64,000 nucleotides of DNA from Profundibacterium mesophilum KAUST100406-0324 (lineage in GTDB: Bacteria; Pseudomonadota; Alphaproteobacteria; Rhodobacterales; Rhodobacteraceae). The notes beneath the pieces are model-generated. The model was given only the letters and a program-made list of their open reading frames with translations, was not told the origin of the DNA and ran no database searches. A program made the translations under genes and the position numbers. Of this stretch, positions 45,776-54,915 are shown one piece after another (position 1 is the stretch's first letter; each line of letters starts with the position of its first letter). Where the stretch lies: positions 1 through 64,000 of the forward strand of contig NZ_APKE01000015.1 of the NCBI RefSeq assembly GCF_009835145.1. The letters are read 5' to 3'.

Positions 45776-46735
45776 ATGACCCGTTTCACAACCGCGACCG
45801 CAATCCTTGCCGCCCTGACCGCCAGCGCCGCCTCGGCGCAGACGATGATCAACACCGATGGTGCAAGCTTCAAGGGTTCCACCGTCCGGTTCCAGAACAT
45901 CGAAGCCCCGAACAAGGGCTACCTGGTGATCCATGCGACCGAAAACGGCGAAGCCGTTGTTCCGGGCTCGCTGGGCCATGCGATGCTCGAAGCCGGAACG
46001 AATGACGAGGTCCGGATCGACATCGGCGAGGAATTCGAAGCCGACACGACCTATGTCGCCATGATGCACGACGAAACCAACGGCAATGACAGCTATGACT
46101 TCGGCGAAGGCTCCACCGATGTCGATACCCCGACCATGTCGGGCGACAACGCCGTCACGCGAGAGTTCATCGTCAGCAAGGCCATGCTTTCGGGCTCCGC
46201 TGCCGATCAGAACAACAACGAAGCGGACCGCGATGCCGATGACGTTGCCCAGGGTCTCGACAACGGCATGTCCGAGAACGAATCCTCCGACGACGGGCAG
46301 ATGAAGGACCATGACGGTATGTCCAAGGACGGCGACATGGACATGGACACCAACATGTCCGTCGATGCCGATGGCGTCGATCACTCGATGATGATGCCCT
46401 CGGTCACGTCCGAGCAGATCCGCATCTCCGGCAACAAGGCGACCTTCTCGCAGGTCCATGCCAGCCAGAACGGCTATCTCGTGGTGCATGCCGTCGAGAA
46501 CGGTGAGCCCGTGGTCCCCGGTGCGCTTGGCCATACCTCGGTCGATGCCGGCATCTCCGAAGATGTCACCGTGACGATCGATGCACCCTTCGAGAAGGGC
46601 ACGAGCTACGTCGCGATGCTGCATACCGAAACGAATGGCAACGACATGTATGAGTTCGGCGAAGGCATGACCGATGTCGACGTCCCGGCCATGGCCGACG
46701 GTCAGCCGGTCGTTCTGAGCTTCACCAACAAGTAA
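45776..46735 (+). CDS. Secreted protein with two DUF7282-like domains
   Basis: Encodes 319 residues. TTGGAGG lies just upstream of the ATG. A signal peptide covers residues 1-21 (ALTASAASA). Two homologous domains of about 105 residues share FQNIEAPNKGYLVIHATENGE / FSQVHASQNGYLVVHAVENGE cores, V-x-PG-LGH, and TYVAM-H-ETNGND-Y-FGEG near their ends. An Asp/Asn/Met-rich acidic linker (about residues 135-205) joins them. These domains resemble DUF7282 found in archaeal and bacterial surface proteins. No anchor was seen, so it is probably periplasmic or released; the function is unknown. The Met/Asp linker might bind metal. Confidence 0.75.
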   Translation: MTRFTTATAILAALTASAASAQTMINTDGASFKGSTVRFQNIEAPNKGYLVIHATENGEAVVPGSLGHAMLEAGTNDEVRIDIGEEFEADTTYVAMMHDETNGNDSYDFGEGSTDVDTPTMSGDNAVTREFIVSKAMLSGSAADQNNNEADRDADDVAQGLDNGMSENESSDDGQMKDHDGMSKDGDMDMDTNMSVDADGVDHSMMMPSVTSEQIRISGNKATFSQVHASQNGYLVVHAVENGEPVVPGALGHTSVDAGISEDVTVTIDAPFEKGTSYVAMLHTETNGNDMYEFGEGMTDVDVPAMADGQPVVLSFTNK

Positions 46736-46749
46736 GCGCGATCGAGCGT

Positions 46750-46812
46750 CCCGCCCCCGTTAGGGGCGGGCCCAAAGGGGGGGGTGTCCGGCTTGGCCGG
46801 GCACCCTTTTCT
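46750..46812 (+). terminator. Double hairpin terminator after the DUF7282-like gene
   Basis: First hairpin CCCGCCCC (46750-46757) with GGGGCGGG (46763-46770). Second, stronger hairpin GGGTGTCCGGC (46782-46792) with GCCGGGCACCC (46796-46806), loop TTG, followed by TTTTCT. The second is a typical intrinsic terminator. Confidence 0.85.
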
Positions 46813-46855
46813 ACATTGCGGCAAAGGGTGACTGCACGGCGATCCCGATCCGCGA

Positions 46856-47239
46856 TCAGCAGCCGCCCTTCGGCACGGAACGCGCCTTGAGCAGGGCAAG
46901 GGGGACGACGCGCAGGGCATTGACATGGCAGGCCTCGAGCATGATCCGGGGCGATACGCCCTCGTCATGCGCTTGCATGAACCGCGCCGCGCACAGGCAC
47001 CAGCGATCACCCGCCTTCAGCCCCGAGAAGCCGAATTCCGGTCGCGGCGTGCTCAGGTCGTTGCCCAGATATTTCGAGTAGGCGAGAAACTCGTCGGTCA
47101 TCACGGCACAGACGGTATGGCTTCCCGCATCCTCTGCGCAGGTATTGCACGAGCCGTCTCGGAAGAAGCCGGTCAATGGCTCATGCGAACAGGGCGCGAG
47201 CGGTCCCCCGAGAACGTTGACCGGATCATCGCGTTTCAT
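46856..47239 (-). CDS. DUF2237 family protein
   Basis: Encodes 127 residues. NVLGGPLAPCSHEPLTGFFRDGSC, HTVCAVMTDEFLAYSK and RPEFGFSGLKAGDRWCLCAARF are the conserved blocks of DUF2237. The family is small, cytoplasmic, Cys-containing and of unknown function. Conserved Cys residues recur in each block. It follows pth by 31 bp on the same strand and is probably co-transcribed. Confidence 0.9.
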   Translation of the reverse strand: MKRDDPVNVLGGPLAPCSHEPLTGFFRDGSCNTCAEDAGSHTVCAVMTDEFLAYSKYLGNDLSTPRPEFGFSGLKAGDRWCLCAARFMQAHDEGVSPRIMLEACHVNALRVVPLALLKARSVPKGGC

Positions 47240-47270
47240 CGGATGCGTCCCCTTCGTTCATGTTTCGCGG

Positions 47271-47993
47271 TTACTTGAACCGATCGACGAGCTTTTGCAT
47301 AGGGCTCCGCGTGTCATCGGCGGGGGGATGCTCATCGCGCGGGGGCGGGGCGGTGGCGGGCGCCGCGGCCGCGGGACGCGCGGTCTTGCTGCCCTTCGGC
47401 CCCAAGGTCCCGCCGCCCGAGCGCGGGGGCGAGAGGTGCTTCGCGACGGCATTCAGGAAGCCGGGACCGTCGCCGGCGGCAAGGACGGGCGCACCGTCGG
47501 AGAGGCCCGCGAGCATCCGCTCGAGCCAGTCCTGCTCGGCTTTCGCGAAATCGCGCAGCACGTAGCCCGAAACCGCGTCCTTGTGACCCGGATGGCCGAT
47601 GCCCATCCTGATACGTTGGTAGTCCGGACCGATATGCTGGTGCAGCGAGCGCAGACCATTGTGCCCGGCATGGCCTCCACCCGCCTTGAGCTTGAGCTTG
47701 CCCGGTGCGAGGTCCAGCTCGTCGTGGAAGACACTTATGTCGGCGGCAGTGAGCTTGTGAAAACGGGCGGCCTCGCCCGCAGGTTGCCCAGACAGGTTCA
47801 TGAAGCTGCCCGGCTTGAGCAGAAGCACCTTCTCGCCGCCGAGCTGTCCTTCGCTGATCAGCCCCTGGAACTTGGAACGCCAGGCGGAGAACCCGTGATC
47901 CTCGGCGATCCGTTCGACCGCCATGAAGCCGATATTGTGCCGGTTGCCGGCATATTTCGCACCCGGGTTTCCCAGTCCGACGAATAGGCGCAT
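47271..47993 (-). CDS. pth: Peptidyl-tRNA hydrolase
   Basis: Encodes 240 residues. LFVGLGNPGAKYAGNRHNIGFMAVE contains the catalytic His; KPGSFMNLSG and SVFHDELDLAPG (catalytic Asp) and GGGHAGHNGLRS complete the signature. A Pro/Ala/Arg-rich tail of about 50 residues extends past the catalytic domain, ending in SPMQKLVDRFK, a feature shared by Rhodobacterales. It frees tRNA from dropped peptides. It lies downstream of rplY, a common pairing. Confidence 0.94.
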   Translation of the reverse strand: MRLFVGLGNPGAKYAGNRHNIGFMAVERIAEDHGFSAWRSKFQGLISEGQLGGEKVLLLKPGSFMNLSGQPAGEAARFHKLTAADISVFHDELDLAPGKLKLKAGGGHAGHNGLRSLHQHIGPDYQRIRMGIGHPGHKDAVSGYVLRDFAKAEQDWLERMLAGLSDGAPVLAAGDGPGFLNAVAKHLSPPRSGGGTLGPKGSKTARPAAAAPATAPPPRDEHPPADDTRSPMQKLVDRFK

Positions 47994-48200
47994 GGCGGAA
48001 CTCTCTTCTGTTGACGGCCGGAATCGGGGAGGGCGCGCAAGGCCCAGGAGATCACCGGATTTGGGCGGCGGGCTGCGCGGCCCTTCGGATGCGCGGATCG
48101 GCCCTTAAGGGGGGGAGCGGGGAGTGTCGACCCGGCGAAGTATAGCCCCCGAAAGTGCCGTGTCCAAGTCCGCGGCGCGGCCCCATCGCCGGACATGCAA

Positions 48201-48229
48201 ACGGCGCGCCAGCCAAAGCGGCGCGCCGT
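48201..48229 (-). terminator. Hairpin downstream of rplY
   Basis: A 10-bp perfect repeat ACGGCGCGCC/GGCGCGCCGT with 9-base loop, followed on the minus strand by TTTGC. A second perfect 8-bp hairpin, CGTTCCGC/GCGGAACG, lies at 48245-48265, nearer the stop codon at 48276. The rest of 47994-48275 shows no gene. Confidence 0.6.
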
Positions 48230-48275
48230 CTCGAAGCGTGACGTCCGTTCCGCGGATTGCGGAACGGCGCGCCGA

Positions 48276-48923
48276 TCAGGCGTCGTCGCCGTCGACCTCG
48301 ATCGCCGGAACCTCGTCGGCATCGACTTCGTCCTCATCGGCGGCGGCAACCAGACCGGAGGGCGCGGAGATGTTCGCGATCACGAAGTCGCGGTCGATCG
48401 TGGCGCGGGTGCCCTTGGGCAGGTCCACCATGGAGATCGTCAGCGTGTCGCCGATCTCGAGATCGGCCACCGAGGCGGTGATCTTCTCGGGGATGTCGCC
48501 GGCGGTGCAGCGCAGCTCGACCTCGGGACGCACCATGGTCAGAACGCCGCCCTTCTTGATGCCGGGGGCTTCTTCCTCGCCCTCGATCTCGACGGGGATG
48601 AAGAGGCTGACGCGGCTGGTGCGGCGCAGGCGCATGAAGTCGACATGGGTCGGCAAGTCCTTGACCACATCGCGCTGGACGCTGCGGCAGATGACGCGGA
48701 CGTCTTCCTGGCCTTCGACCTTGAGGTTGAAGAGGGTGCTGAGGAAGCGCCCGGCCTTCAGTTTCTTGACCAGCTCGTTATAGGGCAGGTTGATCGAGAC
48801 GGGCTCTTCGCCGCCTCCGTAGACGACGCCGGGCACGAGCCCGTCGCGGCGAGCTTGACGGGCGGCCCCCTTGCCTGTCCCCGTCCGTGCCAGCGCCTCG
48901 ATGTCTGGTGTTTGGCCAGCCAT
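48276..48923 (-). CDS. rplY: 50S ribosomal protein L25/general stress protein Ctc
   Basis: Encodes 215 residues, the long CTC form. The L25 domain opens with [23 protein letters not shown], followed by the C-terminal TL5 domain and an acidic tail ([22 protein letters not shown]). It binds 5S rRNA. ATG at 48923 is supported by GGAG upstream; 50 extra upstream codons are not credible. It is first of rplY-pth-DUF2237. Confidence 0.93.
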   Translation of the reverse strand: MAGQTPDIEALARTGTGKGAARQARRDGLVPGVVYGGGEEPVSINLPYNELVKKLKAGRFLSTLFNLKVEGQEDVRVICRSVQRDVVKDLPTHVDFMRLRRTSRVSLFIPVEIEGEEEAPGIKKGGVLTMVRPEVELRCTAGDIPEKITASVADLEIGDTLTISMVDLPKGTRATIDRDFVIANISAPSGLVAAADEDEVDADEVPAIEVDGDDA

Positions 48924-49112
48924 GGTTATTCTCCTGAAAACTGCGATAAAGGACGGCCTCCAAGGGTGTCCGTCCATGAGCGCGTGCGTATAGGGCAAAA
49001 TCGCGGGTTTGCAAAGGCGAATCGCGAAGGCCCGCGAGCGCCCATACCATGTCGCGGCCGCCCCCCGATCCATGGCCGCCGCGGCCGGAAGGCCGGCGCC
49101 CGCGGCCTTCGG

Positions 49113-50282
49113 TCAGGCGCGCGAGGCCCAGCGGTGGAAGGCCTCGTCGACCAGCAGCACGTCGCGGTCGAGCCCTTCGACCGACTTGCGCCCGCACAGT
49201 GCCATCGACAGGTCGAGCTCGCGGTGGATCACCTCGAGTGCGCGGGTCACGCCCGCCTCGCCCATCGCGCCGAGACCGTAGATGAAAGCGCGGCCGATAT
49301 AGGTTCCTTGCGCCCCCATCGCGAGCGCTTTCAGCACGTCCTGGCCCGAGCGGATGCCGCCATCGACATGGATCTCGACATCGTCGCCGACGGCCGAGAC
49401 GATCTGCGGCAGCATCCTGATCGAGCTGAGCGCGCCGTCGAGCTGCCGCCCGCCATGGTTCGACACGATGATCGCATCGGCACCGACATCGAGCGCCATG
49501 CGCGCATCCTCGGCGTCGAGTATGCCCTTCAGGATCAGCTTGCCGCCCCATTTTTCCTTGATGCGCCGCACCTTTTCCCAGTCGAGCTGCGGGTCGAACT
49601 GCTGCGCGGTCCAGGCCATCAGCGAGTTGACGTTGCTCACCCCCTTGGCATGGCCGACGATATTGCCGAAATCGCGTCGCTTGGTGCGCAGCATGTCCAT
49701 GCCCCAGCCCCACTTGGTCGCAAGATCGGCCATCACGCTGGGCGTCAGCTTGGGGGGGGCCGACAGGCCGTTCTTGAGATCCTTGTGACGCTGGCCCAGG
49801 ATCTGCAGATCGAGCGTAAGCACCAGCGCCGAGCAGCCCGCATCCTTGGCGCGTTGGAGCATGCGGTCCACGAAATCTTCGTCCCGCATGACGTAGAGCT
49901 GGAACCAGAAGGGCTTGCTCGTATGGGCGGCGACATCCTCGATGGAGCAGATCGACATGGTCGAGAGGGTGAAGGGGACGCCGAATTTCTCGGCCGCGCG
50001 GGCGGCATGGATCTCGCCATCGGCGCGCTGCATTCCCGTCATGCCGACGGGGGCGAGGGCGACGGGCATCGAAACATCCTCGCCGATCATCGTGCTGGCG
50101 GTGGAGCGGCCCTGCATGTCGACGGCGACCCTCTGGCGCAGTCGGATCAGGTCGAAATCGGTGCAGTTGTCCCGGAAGGTCTGTTCGGTCCAGCTTCCGC
50201 TCTCGCAATAATCGTAGAACATCTTGGGCACGCGCCGCTTGTAGATGCGCTTGAGGTCCTCGATTTCGGTGATCACTGGCAT
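49113..50282 (-). CDS. lldD: FMN-dependent alpha-hydroxy acid (L-lactate) dehydrogenase
   Basis: Encodes 389 residues of the FMN-dependent hydroxy-acid oxidising family. VALAPVGMTGMQRADGE binds flavin; LILKGILDAEDARMALDVGADAIIVSNHGGRQLDGALSS holds the catalytic His (in SNHGGRQ) and Arg. Length and the N-terminal ITEIEDLKRIYKRRVPKMFYDYCESGSW match bacterial L-lactate dehydrogenase (cytochrome), which feeds electrons to the respiratory chain at the membrane; other short-chain hydroxy acids remain possible. It stands alone between rplY and DUF2244. Confidence 0.85.
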   Translation of the reverse strand: MPVITEIEDLKRIYKRRVPKMFYDYCESGSWTEQTFRDNCTDFDLIRLRQRVAVDMQGRSTASTMIGEDVSMPVALAPVGMTGMQRADGEIHAARAAEKFGVPFTLSTMSICSIEDVAAHTSKPFWFQLYVMRDEDFVDRMLQRAKDAGCSALVLTLDLQILGQRHKDLKNGLSAPPKLTPSVMADLATKWGWGMDMLRTKRRDFGNIVGHAKGVSNVNSLMAWTAQQFDPQLDWEKVRRIKEKWGGKLILKGILDAEDARMALDVGADAIIVSNHGGRQLDGALSSIRMLPQIVSAVGDDVEIHVDGGIRSGQDVLKALAMGAQGTYIGRAFIYGLGAMGEAGVTRALEVIHRELDLSMALCGRKSVEGLDRDVLLVDEAFHRWASRA

Positions 50283-50343
50283 GACGTCTCCTCGGGCTGG
50301 TCAACAAGTCTTACCGGGGCGCCGGCGGGGCTGCAATCGCCCT

Positions 50344-50874
50344 TCAGCCGCCAAGCCTGGAGGTCAGTTCCGCATAAAGCGCCTTGCGCTCGTCGGGGCT
50401 GAGGAATGCACCGATCTCCACCTCGCGCCCGCTGCCGCGCAGGGTGACGTAATGGGAGACCGGTCCGCCCTTCTCATGCATCACGACCTTGACCCAATGG
50501 GGGTTGGCCTCCCATTCGAGCGGTTCGGCGCGGCGCGGCTCGCGCCGCGAGAGCAGGAGGCGATCCGGCCAGAGGCTGAGCACTTCGCGCACCTCGCCGT
50601 CGCGGTAGTTGCGCATGATCGCCCCCCAGAGCAGCCAGAGCGCGCCCATGACGAAAGGCAGGAGACCCCAGAGCACGGGCGTTCCCAGCAGCGGGATGAC
50701 GGGGATCAGGATCATCGTGAACATGAAGCCGATCACCCAGGCGAAACCGCGTCGGGGCAGGGAGCGGTTGGGCCACAGATGGGCCACGGCCAGCGGCGGG
50801 GTGTCGCCGCTTGGCAAGAAGGCCCCGGCGGGTGCCGGGGCCTTCTGCGGTGATGTCATCCATTCGACGGGCAT
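50344..50874 (-). CDS. DUF2244 membrane protein
   Basis: Encodes 176 residues. Two hydrophobic helices (FAWVIGFMFTMILIPVIPLLG and VLWGLLPFVMGALWLLWGAI) are followed by the soluble DUF2244 part with LSRREPRRAEPLEWEANPHWV and a closing IGAFLSPDERKALYAELTSRL. The family is frequent beside cytochrome oxidase genes of Alphaproteobacteria. The start at 50874 lies only 4 bp after the ctaD stop but lacks a good ribosome site, so translation is likely coupled to ctaD; ATG at 50859 is the alternative. Confidence 0.8.
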   Translation of the reverse strand: MPVEWMTSPQKAPAPAGAFLPSGDTPPLAVAHLWPNRSLPRRGFAWVIGFMFTMILIPVIPLLGTPVLWGLLPFVMGALWLLWGAIMRNYRDGEVREVLSLWPDRLLLSRREPRRAEPLEWEANPHWVKVVMHEKGGPVSHYVTLRGSGREVEIGAFLSPDERKALYAELTSRLGG

Positions 50875-50878
50875 GGCG

Positions 50879-52552
50879 TCAATGTGCCGGGCCCTTGTCC
50901 CACTCGGACTGCTTGGGCAGGATCTCGAACGTGTGCTCGGGCGGCGGCGAGGGAAGGGTCCACTCGAGCGTGTCGGCATGCTCATTCCAGGGGTTGGCGA
51001 GGTTCACGCTCTTGCCCTTGACCAACACCCAGAAGGTCATCCCGATGAAGAACAGGAAGGAGGCAAAGGACAGGAAGGCGCCCCAGCTCGAGACCTGGTT
51101 CCACAGCGCGAAGGCGTCGGGATAGTCGATGTAGCGGCGGGGCATGCCCTGACGGCCCAGGAAGTGCTGGGGGAAGAAGGTCAGGTTGGCACCGATGAAC
51201 ATCGCCCAGAAATGCAGCTTGCCGGCCCATTCGGGATACATCTTGCCGGACATCTTGGGGAAGTAGAAATAGATGCCCGCGAAGATCGCGAAGACGGCGC
51301 CAAGGCTCATCACGTAATGGAAATGCGCCACGACGTAGTAGGTGTCGTGATAGGCGCGGTCCACCGCCGCCTGGCTCAGCACGATGCCGGTCACGCCGCC
51401 CATGGTGAAGAGGATCAGGAAGCCGAAGGCCCAGAGCATCGGGGTCTTCATCTCCACCGAGCCGCCCCACATGGTCGCGATCCAGGAGAAGATCTTGATG
51501 CCCGTGGGCACCGCGATCACCATGGTCGCCAGCATGAAGTAGGACTGCTGCGTCAGGGACATCCCGACCGTGTACATGTGGTGCGCCCAGACGACGAAGC
51601 CCAGCACGCCGATCGCGATCAGCGCCCAGACCATCGGCAGGTAGCCGAAGATGGGCTTGCGGCTGAAGGTGGCGATGACGTGGCTGATGATGCCGAAGCC
51701 GGGCAGGATCACGATGTAGACTTCGGGATGGCCGAAGAACCACAGGATATGCTGGTAGAGCACCGGATCGCCGCCGCCGGCGGGATCGAAGAAGGTGGTC
51801 CCGAAGTTGCGGTCGGTGAGCAGCATGGTGATGGCGCCCGCCAGGACGGGCAGCGACAGAAGGATCAGCCATGCGGTGACGAAGATCGACCAGGAGAAGA
51901 GCGGCACCTTGAACATGGTCATGCCGGGGGCACGCATGTTGAGGAAGGTGGTGATCATGTTGATCGCGCCCAGGATCGAGCTGGCGCCAGACAGGTGGAC
52001 GGCGAAGATCGCCAGGTCGGTGGAGTAGCCGGCTTCCGTGGTGGAGAGCGGCGGATAGAGCACCCAGCCGATGCCGGAGCCGTTCTGGCCGTTTCCGCCC
52101 GGGCTGAAGACCGACAGGACCGCGAGCGAGACGCCGGCGACGAACATCCAGTAGCTGAGGTTGTTCATCCGCGGGAACGCCATGTCGGGCGCTCCGATCT
52201 GCAGCGGCATGAAGTAGTTGCCGAAGCCGCCGAAGAGCGCCGGGATCACGACGAAGAACATCATCAGGATGCCGTGGCCGGTGATCAGCACGTTCCACAG
52301 ATGCCCGTTGGGCGTGCAGTCCGCGGCCGCCTGGGGCAGCAGGCTGGCGCCTTCGAGGCACATGTACTGAACGCCGGGGTTCATGAGTTCCATGCGCATG
52401 TAGACGGTGAACGCCACAGAGATGAAACCGACGAGGCCGGCGGTGAAGAGGTATAGAATACCAATGTCTTTATGGTTCGTGGACATGAACCAGCGGGTGA
52501 AGAAGCCCCGCTCGTCGTGTCCGTCATGGCCGTGAACGGCTGCGTCAGCCAT
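50879..52552 (-). CDS. ctaD: Cytochrome c oxidase subunit I (aa3 type)
   Basis: Encodes 557 residues with twelve membrane helices. GHGILMMFF carries the low-spin haem His; [17 protein letters not shown] (CuB His and the cross-linked Tyr), [11 protein letters not shown] (two more CuB His) and [12 protein letters not shown] (haem a and a3 His) are all intact. It reduces oxygen at the inner membrane. ATG at 52552 was chosen as it gives the usual [17 protein letters not shown] start. DUF2244 follows with 4 bp spacing; ctaC, ctaB and ctaE are not adjacent. Confidence 0.96.
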   Translation of the reverse strand: MADAAVHGHDGHDERGFFTRWFMSTNHKDIGILYLFTAGLVGFISVAFTVYMRMELMNPGVQYMCLEGASLLPQAAADCTPNGHLWNVLITGHGILMMFFVVIPALFGGFGNYFMPLQIGAPDMAFPRMNNLSYWMFVAGVSLAVLSVFSPGGNGQNGSGIGWVLYPPLSTTEAGYSTDLAIFAVHLSGASSILGAINMITTFLNMRAPGMTMFKVPLFSWSIFVTAWLILLSLPVLAGAITMLLTDRNFGTTFFDPAGGGDPVLYQHILWFFGHPEVYIVILPGFGIISHVIATFSRKPIFGYLPMVWALIAIGVLGFVVWAHHMYTVGMSLTQQSYFMLATMVIAVPTGIKIFSWIATMWGGSVEMKTPMLWAFGFLILFTMGGVTGIVLSQAAVDRAYHDTYYVVAHFHYVMSLGAVFAIFAGIYFYFPKMSGKMYPEWAGKLHFWAMFIGANLTFFPQHFLGRQGMPRRYIDYPDAFALWNQVSSWGAFLSFASFLFFIGMTFWVLVKGKSVNLANPWNEHADTLEWTLPSPPPEHTFEILPKQSEWDKGPAH

Positions 52553-52776
52553 CTTGTGCCTCCTGGTTCCCGTTGCGATCCCGGCCCGAGCTTTGGGCCC
52601 GGACGATTGCACAAGGGTTTAAAGCGCGCCTTGGCCTGCCGCAATGACACAAGGCGCCGCAGCGGGGGAAAAAATGTCGCGCCGTGCCGAAGTTGCGTCT
52701 CGGGTCATCGCGCGGGTGGGGCGGGGACGGAATGGCGGCGGGGTGCGGCCGCCGCGGGGCATCCGCGCGGCCCGCA

Positions 52777-53430
52777 TCAGCCGCCGGCGAAGGCCTTCTC
52801 GAAGCTGCGGCGCAGCGCGGTGTCGAGATCGGACATCGTCACCGGCAGTCCCATGTCGACGAGCGAGGTCACCCCGTGGCCGCGGATGCCGCAAGGCACG
52901 ATGCCGCTGAAATGCGACAGGTCGGGCTCTACATTGATCGAGATCCCGTGGAACGAGACCCAGCGGCGCAGGCGAACCCCGATCGCGGCGATCTTGTCCT
53001 CCCGCATCCGTCCGTCCGGCAGGGAAGGCTTGTCCGGCCGCTCGATCCACACGCCCACGCGGCCTTCGCGAATATGACCGGTCAGGTTGAACTCGGCCAG
53101 GGCCAGGATCACCCAGTTCTCCAGCTGCTGCACGAAACGGCGCACGTCGCGGCCCCGCGCGCCGACATCGAGCATGACGTAGATGACGCGCTGTCCGGGG
53201 CCGTGATAGGTGTATTGCCCGCCGCGGCGCACCTCGTGGACGGGGAAGCGGTCCGGGTCGGTCAGGTCGGCGGGATCGGCGCTCGTGCCCGCGGTGTAGA
53301 GCGGCGGATGTTCGAGGAGCCAGATCGTCTCGGGTGCGCGCCCCTCGCGGATGTCGCCGGCGCGCCGCTCCATGAAGTCGAGCGCCTCCTCATAGGGCAC
53401 GAGACCGTCCGCCGTGATCCATTCAACCAT
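52777..53430 (-). CDS. lipB: Octanoyl-(lipoyl carrier) protein transferase
   Basis: Encodes 217 residues. [17 protein letters not shown] is the acyl-binding site; [18 protein letters not shown] carries the catalytic Lys, and [17 protein letters not shown] the catalytic Cys. It transfers octanoate from ACP to lipoyl domains. ATG at 53430 was chosen as [17 protein letters not shown] is the normal N-terminus; a further 50 upstream codons are Arg/Pro-rich. It lies apart from ctaD by 224 bp. Confidence 0.93.
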   Translation of the reverse strand: MVEWITADGLVPYEEALDFMERRAGDIREGRAPETIWLLEHPPLYTAGTSADPADLTDPDRFPVHEVRRGGQYTYHGPGQRVIYVMLDVGARGRDVRRFVQQLENWVILALAEFNLTGHIREGRVGVWIERPDKPSLPDGRMREDKIAAIGVRLRRWVSFHGISINVEPDLSHFSGIVPCGIRGHGVTSLVDMGLPVTMSDLDTALRRSFEKAFAGG

Positions 53431-53626
53431 GTGCCGTCCTCCGCCTTGCCGCAAGATCCCTGCATATCCGCGCGCCGCCGGACACGGAACGCGAAAATCG
53501 GCGGGGCTTCCGATGCCGCGGACCCGCCATCCGCGGGGGCGGGCGAAAAAACCTCTCGCGGGGCGGAAAAACCGCTTCACAACCCCCGCGCCCCACGATA
53601 GAAGCCCCGCACCAAGTCAGGACAGT

Positions 53627-53713
53627 GCGGTCGTGGCGGAATTGGTAGACGCGCAGCGTTGAGGTCGCTGTGGGGTAACACCCGTGGAAGTTCGAGTCTT
53701 CTCGACCGCACCA
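53627..53713 (+). tRNA. tRNA-Leu (anticodon GAG)
   Basis: An 87-base class II tRNA. The acceptor stem is GCGGTCG with CGACCGC, followed by ACCA encoded in the DNA. The anticodon stem CAGCG/CGCTG encloses loop TTGAGGT, giving GAG (reads CUC and CUU). A long variable arm (TGGGGTAACACCCGTG) is typical for leucine. Confidence 0.95.
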
Positions 53714-53738
53714 ACTGGCTCTGACGAGAGCCTCGATG

Positions 53739-53762
53739 AGCCGCCCGCTGGGCGGCTTTCGT
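53739..53762 (+). terminator. Terminator of tRNA-Leu
   Basis: AGCCGCCC (53739-53746), loop GCT, GGGCGGCT (53750-53757), then TTCGTCG. It lies 26 bp beyond the tRNA. Confidence 0.7.
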
Positions 53763-53879
53763 CGTTCCGGGGTGACGGCATCGGATCTTTGTGGGCGGTA
53801 ACAGGGTTGGCTGGCGCGATCGGTCGGGGTAGACCGCATTGAACAGCCGTAAAGCCAAAGCATCGCAAGGAAATCTTCC

Positions 53880-54845
53880 ATGTCCGAAGTCGCCGAATTC
53901 CATGATCGCATGTTGTCTCTGGGGCTCGCCCGTGTCTCCGAGGCCGCGGCGCTCGCCTCCGCGCGGATGATCGGTCGCGGTGACGAGAAGGCCGCCGACC
54001 AGGCCGCGGTCAACGCGATGCGCGAACAGCTCAACATGCTCGACATCGCCGGGGTGGTCGTGATCGGCGAGGGCGAGCGCGACGAGGCGCCGATGCTCTT
54101 CATCGGCGAGGAGGTCGGCACCGGCAACGGGCCGGCGGTGGATATCGCGCTTGATCCCCTCGAGGGCACCACGCTGACGGCGAAGGACATGCCGAACGCC
54201 CTGACCGTCATCGCGATGGGGCCGCGCGGCTCCATGCTCCATGCGCCGGACGTCTACATGGAAAAGCTGGCGATCGGGCCGGGCTTCCGCCGCGGCGTCG
54301 TCACGCTCGACATGAGCCCCGCCGAGCGGGTCAGCGCGCTGGCCTCGGCGAAGGGGGTGAGCACCGAGGACATCACCGTCTGCGTGCTCGAGCGGCCGCG
54401 CCACCAGGAGATGATCGAGGAGCTGCGCACCACCGGTGCTGCGATCCGGCTGATCACCGATGGCGATGTGGCGGGCATCATCCACACCGCCGAGGCGGAG
54501 CGGACCGGCATCGACATGTACATGGGTTCGGGCGGCGCGCCGGAGGGCGTGCTCGCGGCTGCGGCACTCAAATGCATGGGCGGGCAGATCTACGGCAAGC
54601 TGCTGTTCCGCGACGAGGACGAGAAGGGACGCGCGCGCAAGGCGGGGATCACCAATTTCGAGCGGGTCTACACGTTGGACGACATGGTGACCGCCGATGT
54701 GATCTTCGCCGCGACCGGGGTGACGGACGGCTCGATCCTGGCGGGGATCAAGCGCGAGCCGGGGGCGCTCACGGCGGAGACGATCCTGATGCGCTCCAAG
54801 ACCGGGTCCGTGCGCAAGATGACCTATCGCAACCCCGTGCGCTGA
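53880..54845 (+). CDS. glpX: Fructose-1,6-bisphosphatase class II
   Basis: Encodes 321 residues. The metal-binding GVVVIGEGERDEAPMLFIGEEVG and DIALDPLEGTTLTA stretches are the GlpX hallmarks; YMGSGGAPEGVLAAAAL and ITNFERVYTLDD follow. It dephosphorylates fructose-1,6-bisphosphate in gluconeogenesis. AAGGAAA precedes the ATG. recJ follows on the same strand after 70 bp. Confidence 0.94.
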   Translation: MSEVAEFHDRMLSLGLARVSEAAALASARMIGRGDEKAADQAAVNAMREQLNMLDIAGVVVIGEGERDEAPMLFIGEEVGTGNGPAVDIALDPLEGTTLTAKDMPNALTVIAMGPRGSMLHAPDVYMEKLAIGPGFRRGVVTLDMSPAERVSALASAKGVSTEDITVCVLERPRHQEMIEELRTTGAAIRLITDGDVAGIIHTAEAERTGIDMYMGSGGAPEGVLAAAALKCMGGQIYGKLLFRDEDEKGRARKAGITNFERVYTLDDMVTADVIFAATGVTDGSILAGIKREPGALTAETILMRSKTGSVRKMTYRNPVR

Positions 54846-54915
54846 GCGCATCGGGTTTGCCGCGGGGCATCGCGGGGTATAAGCAGGCGGCGCAGCCCAG
54901 CCGCCCGGAGATTCC

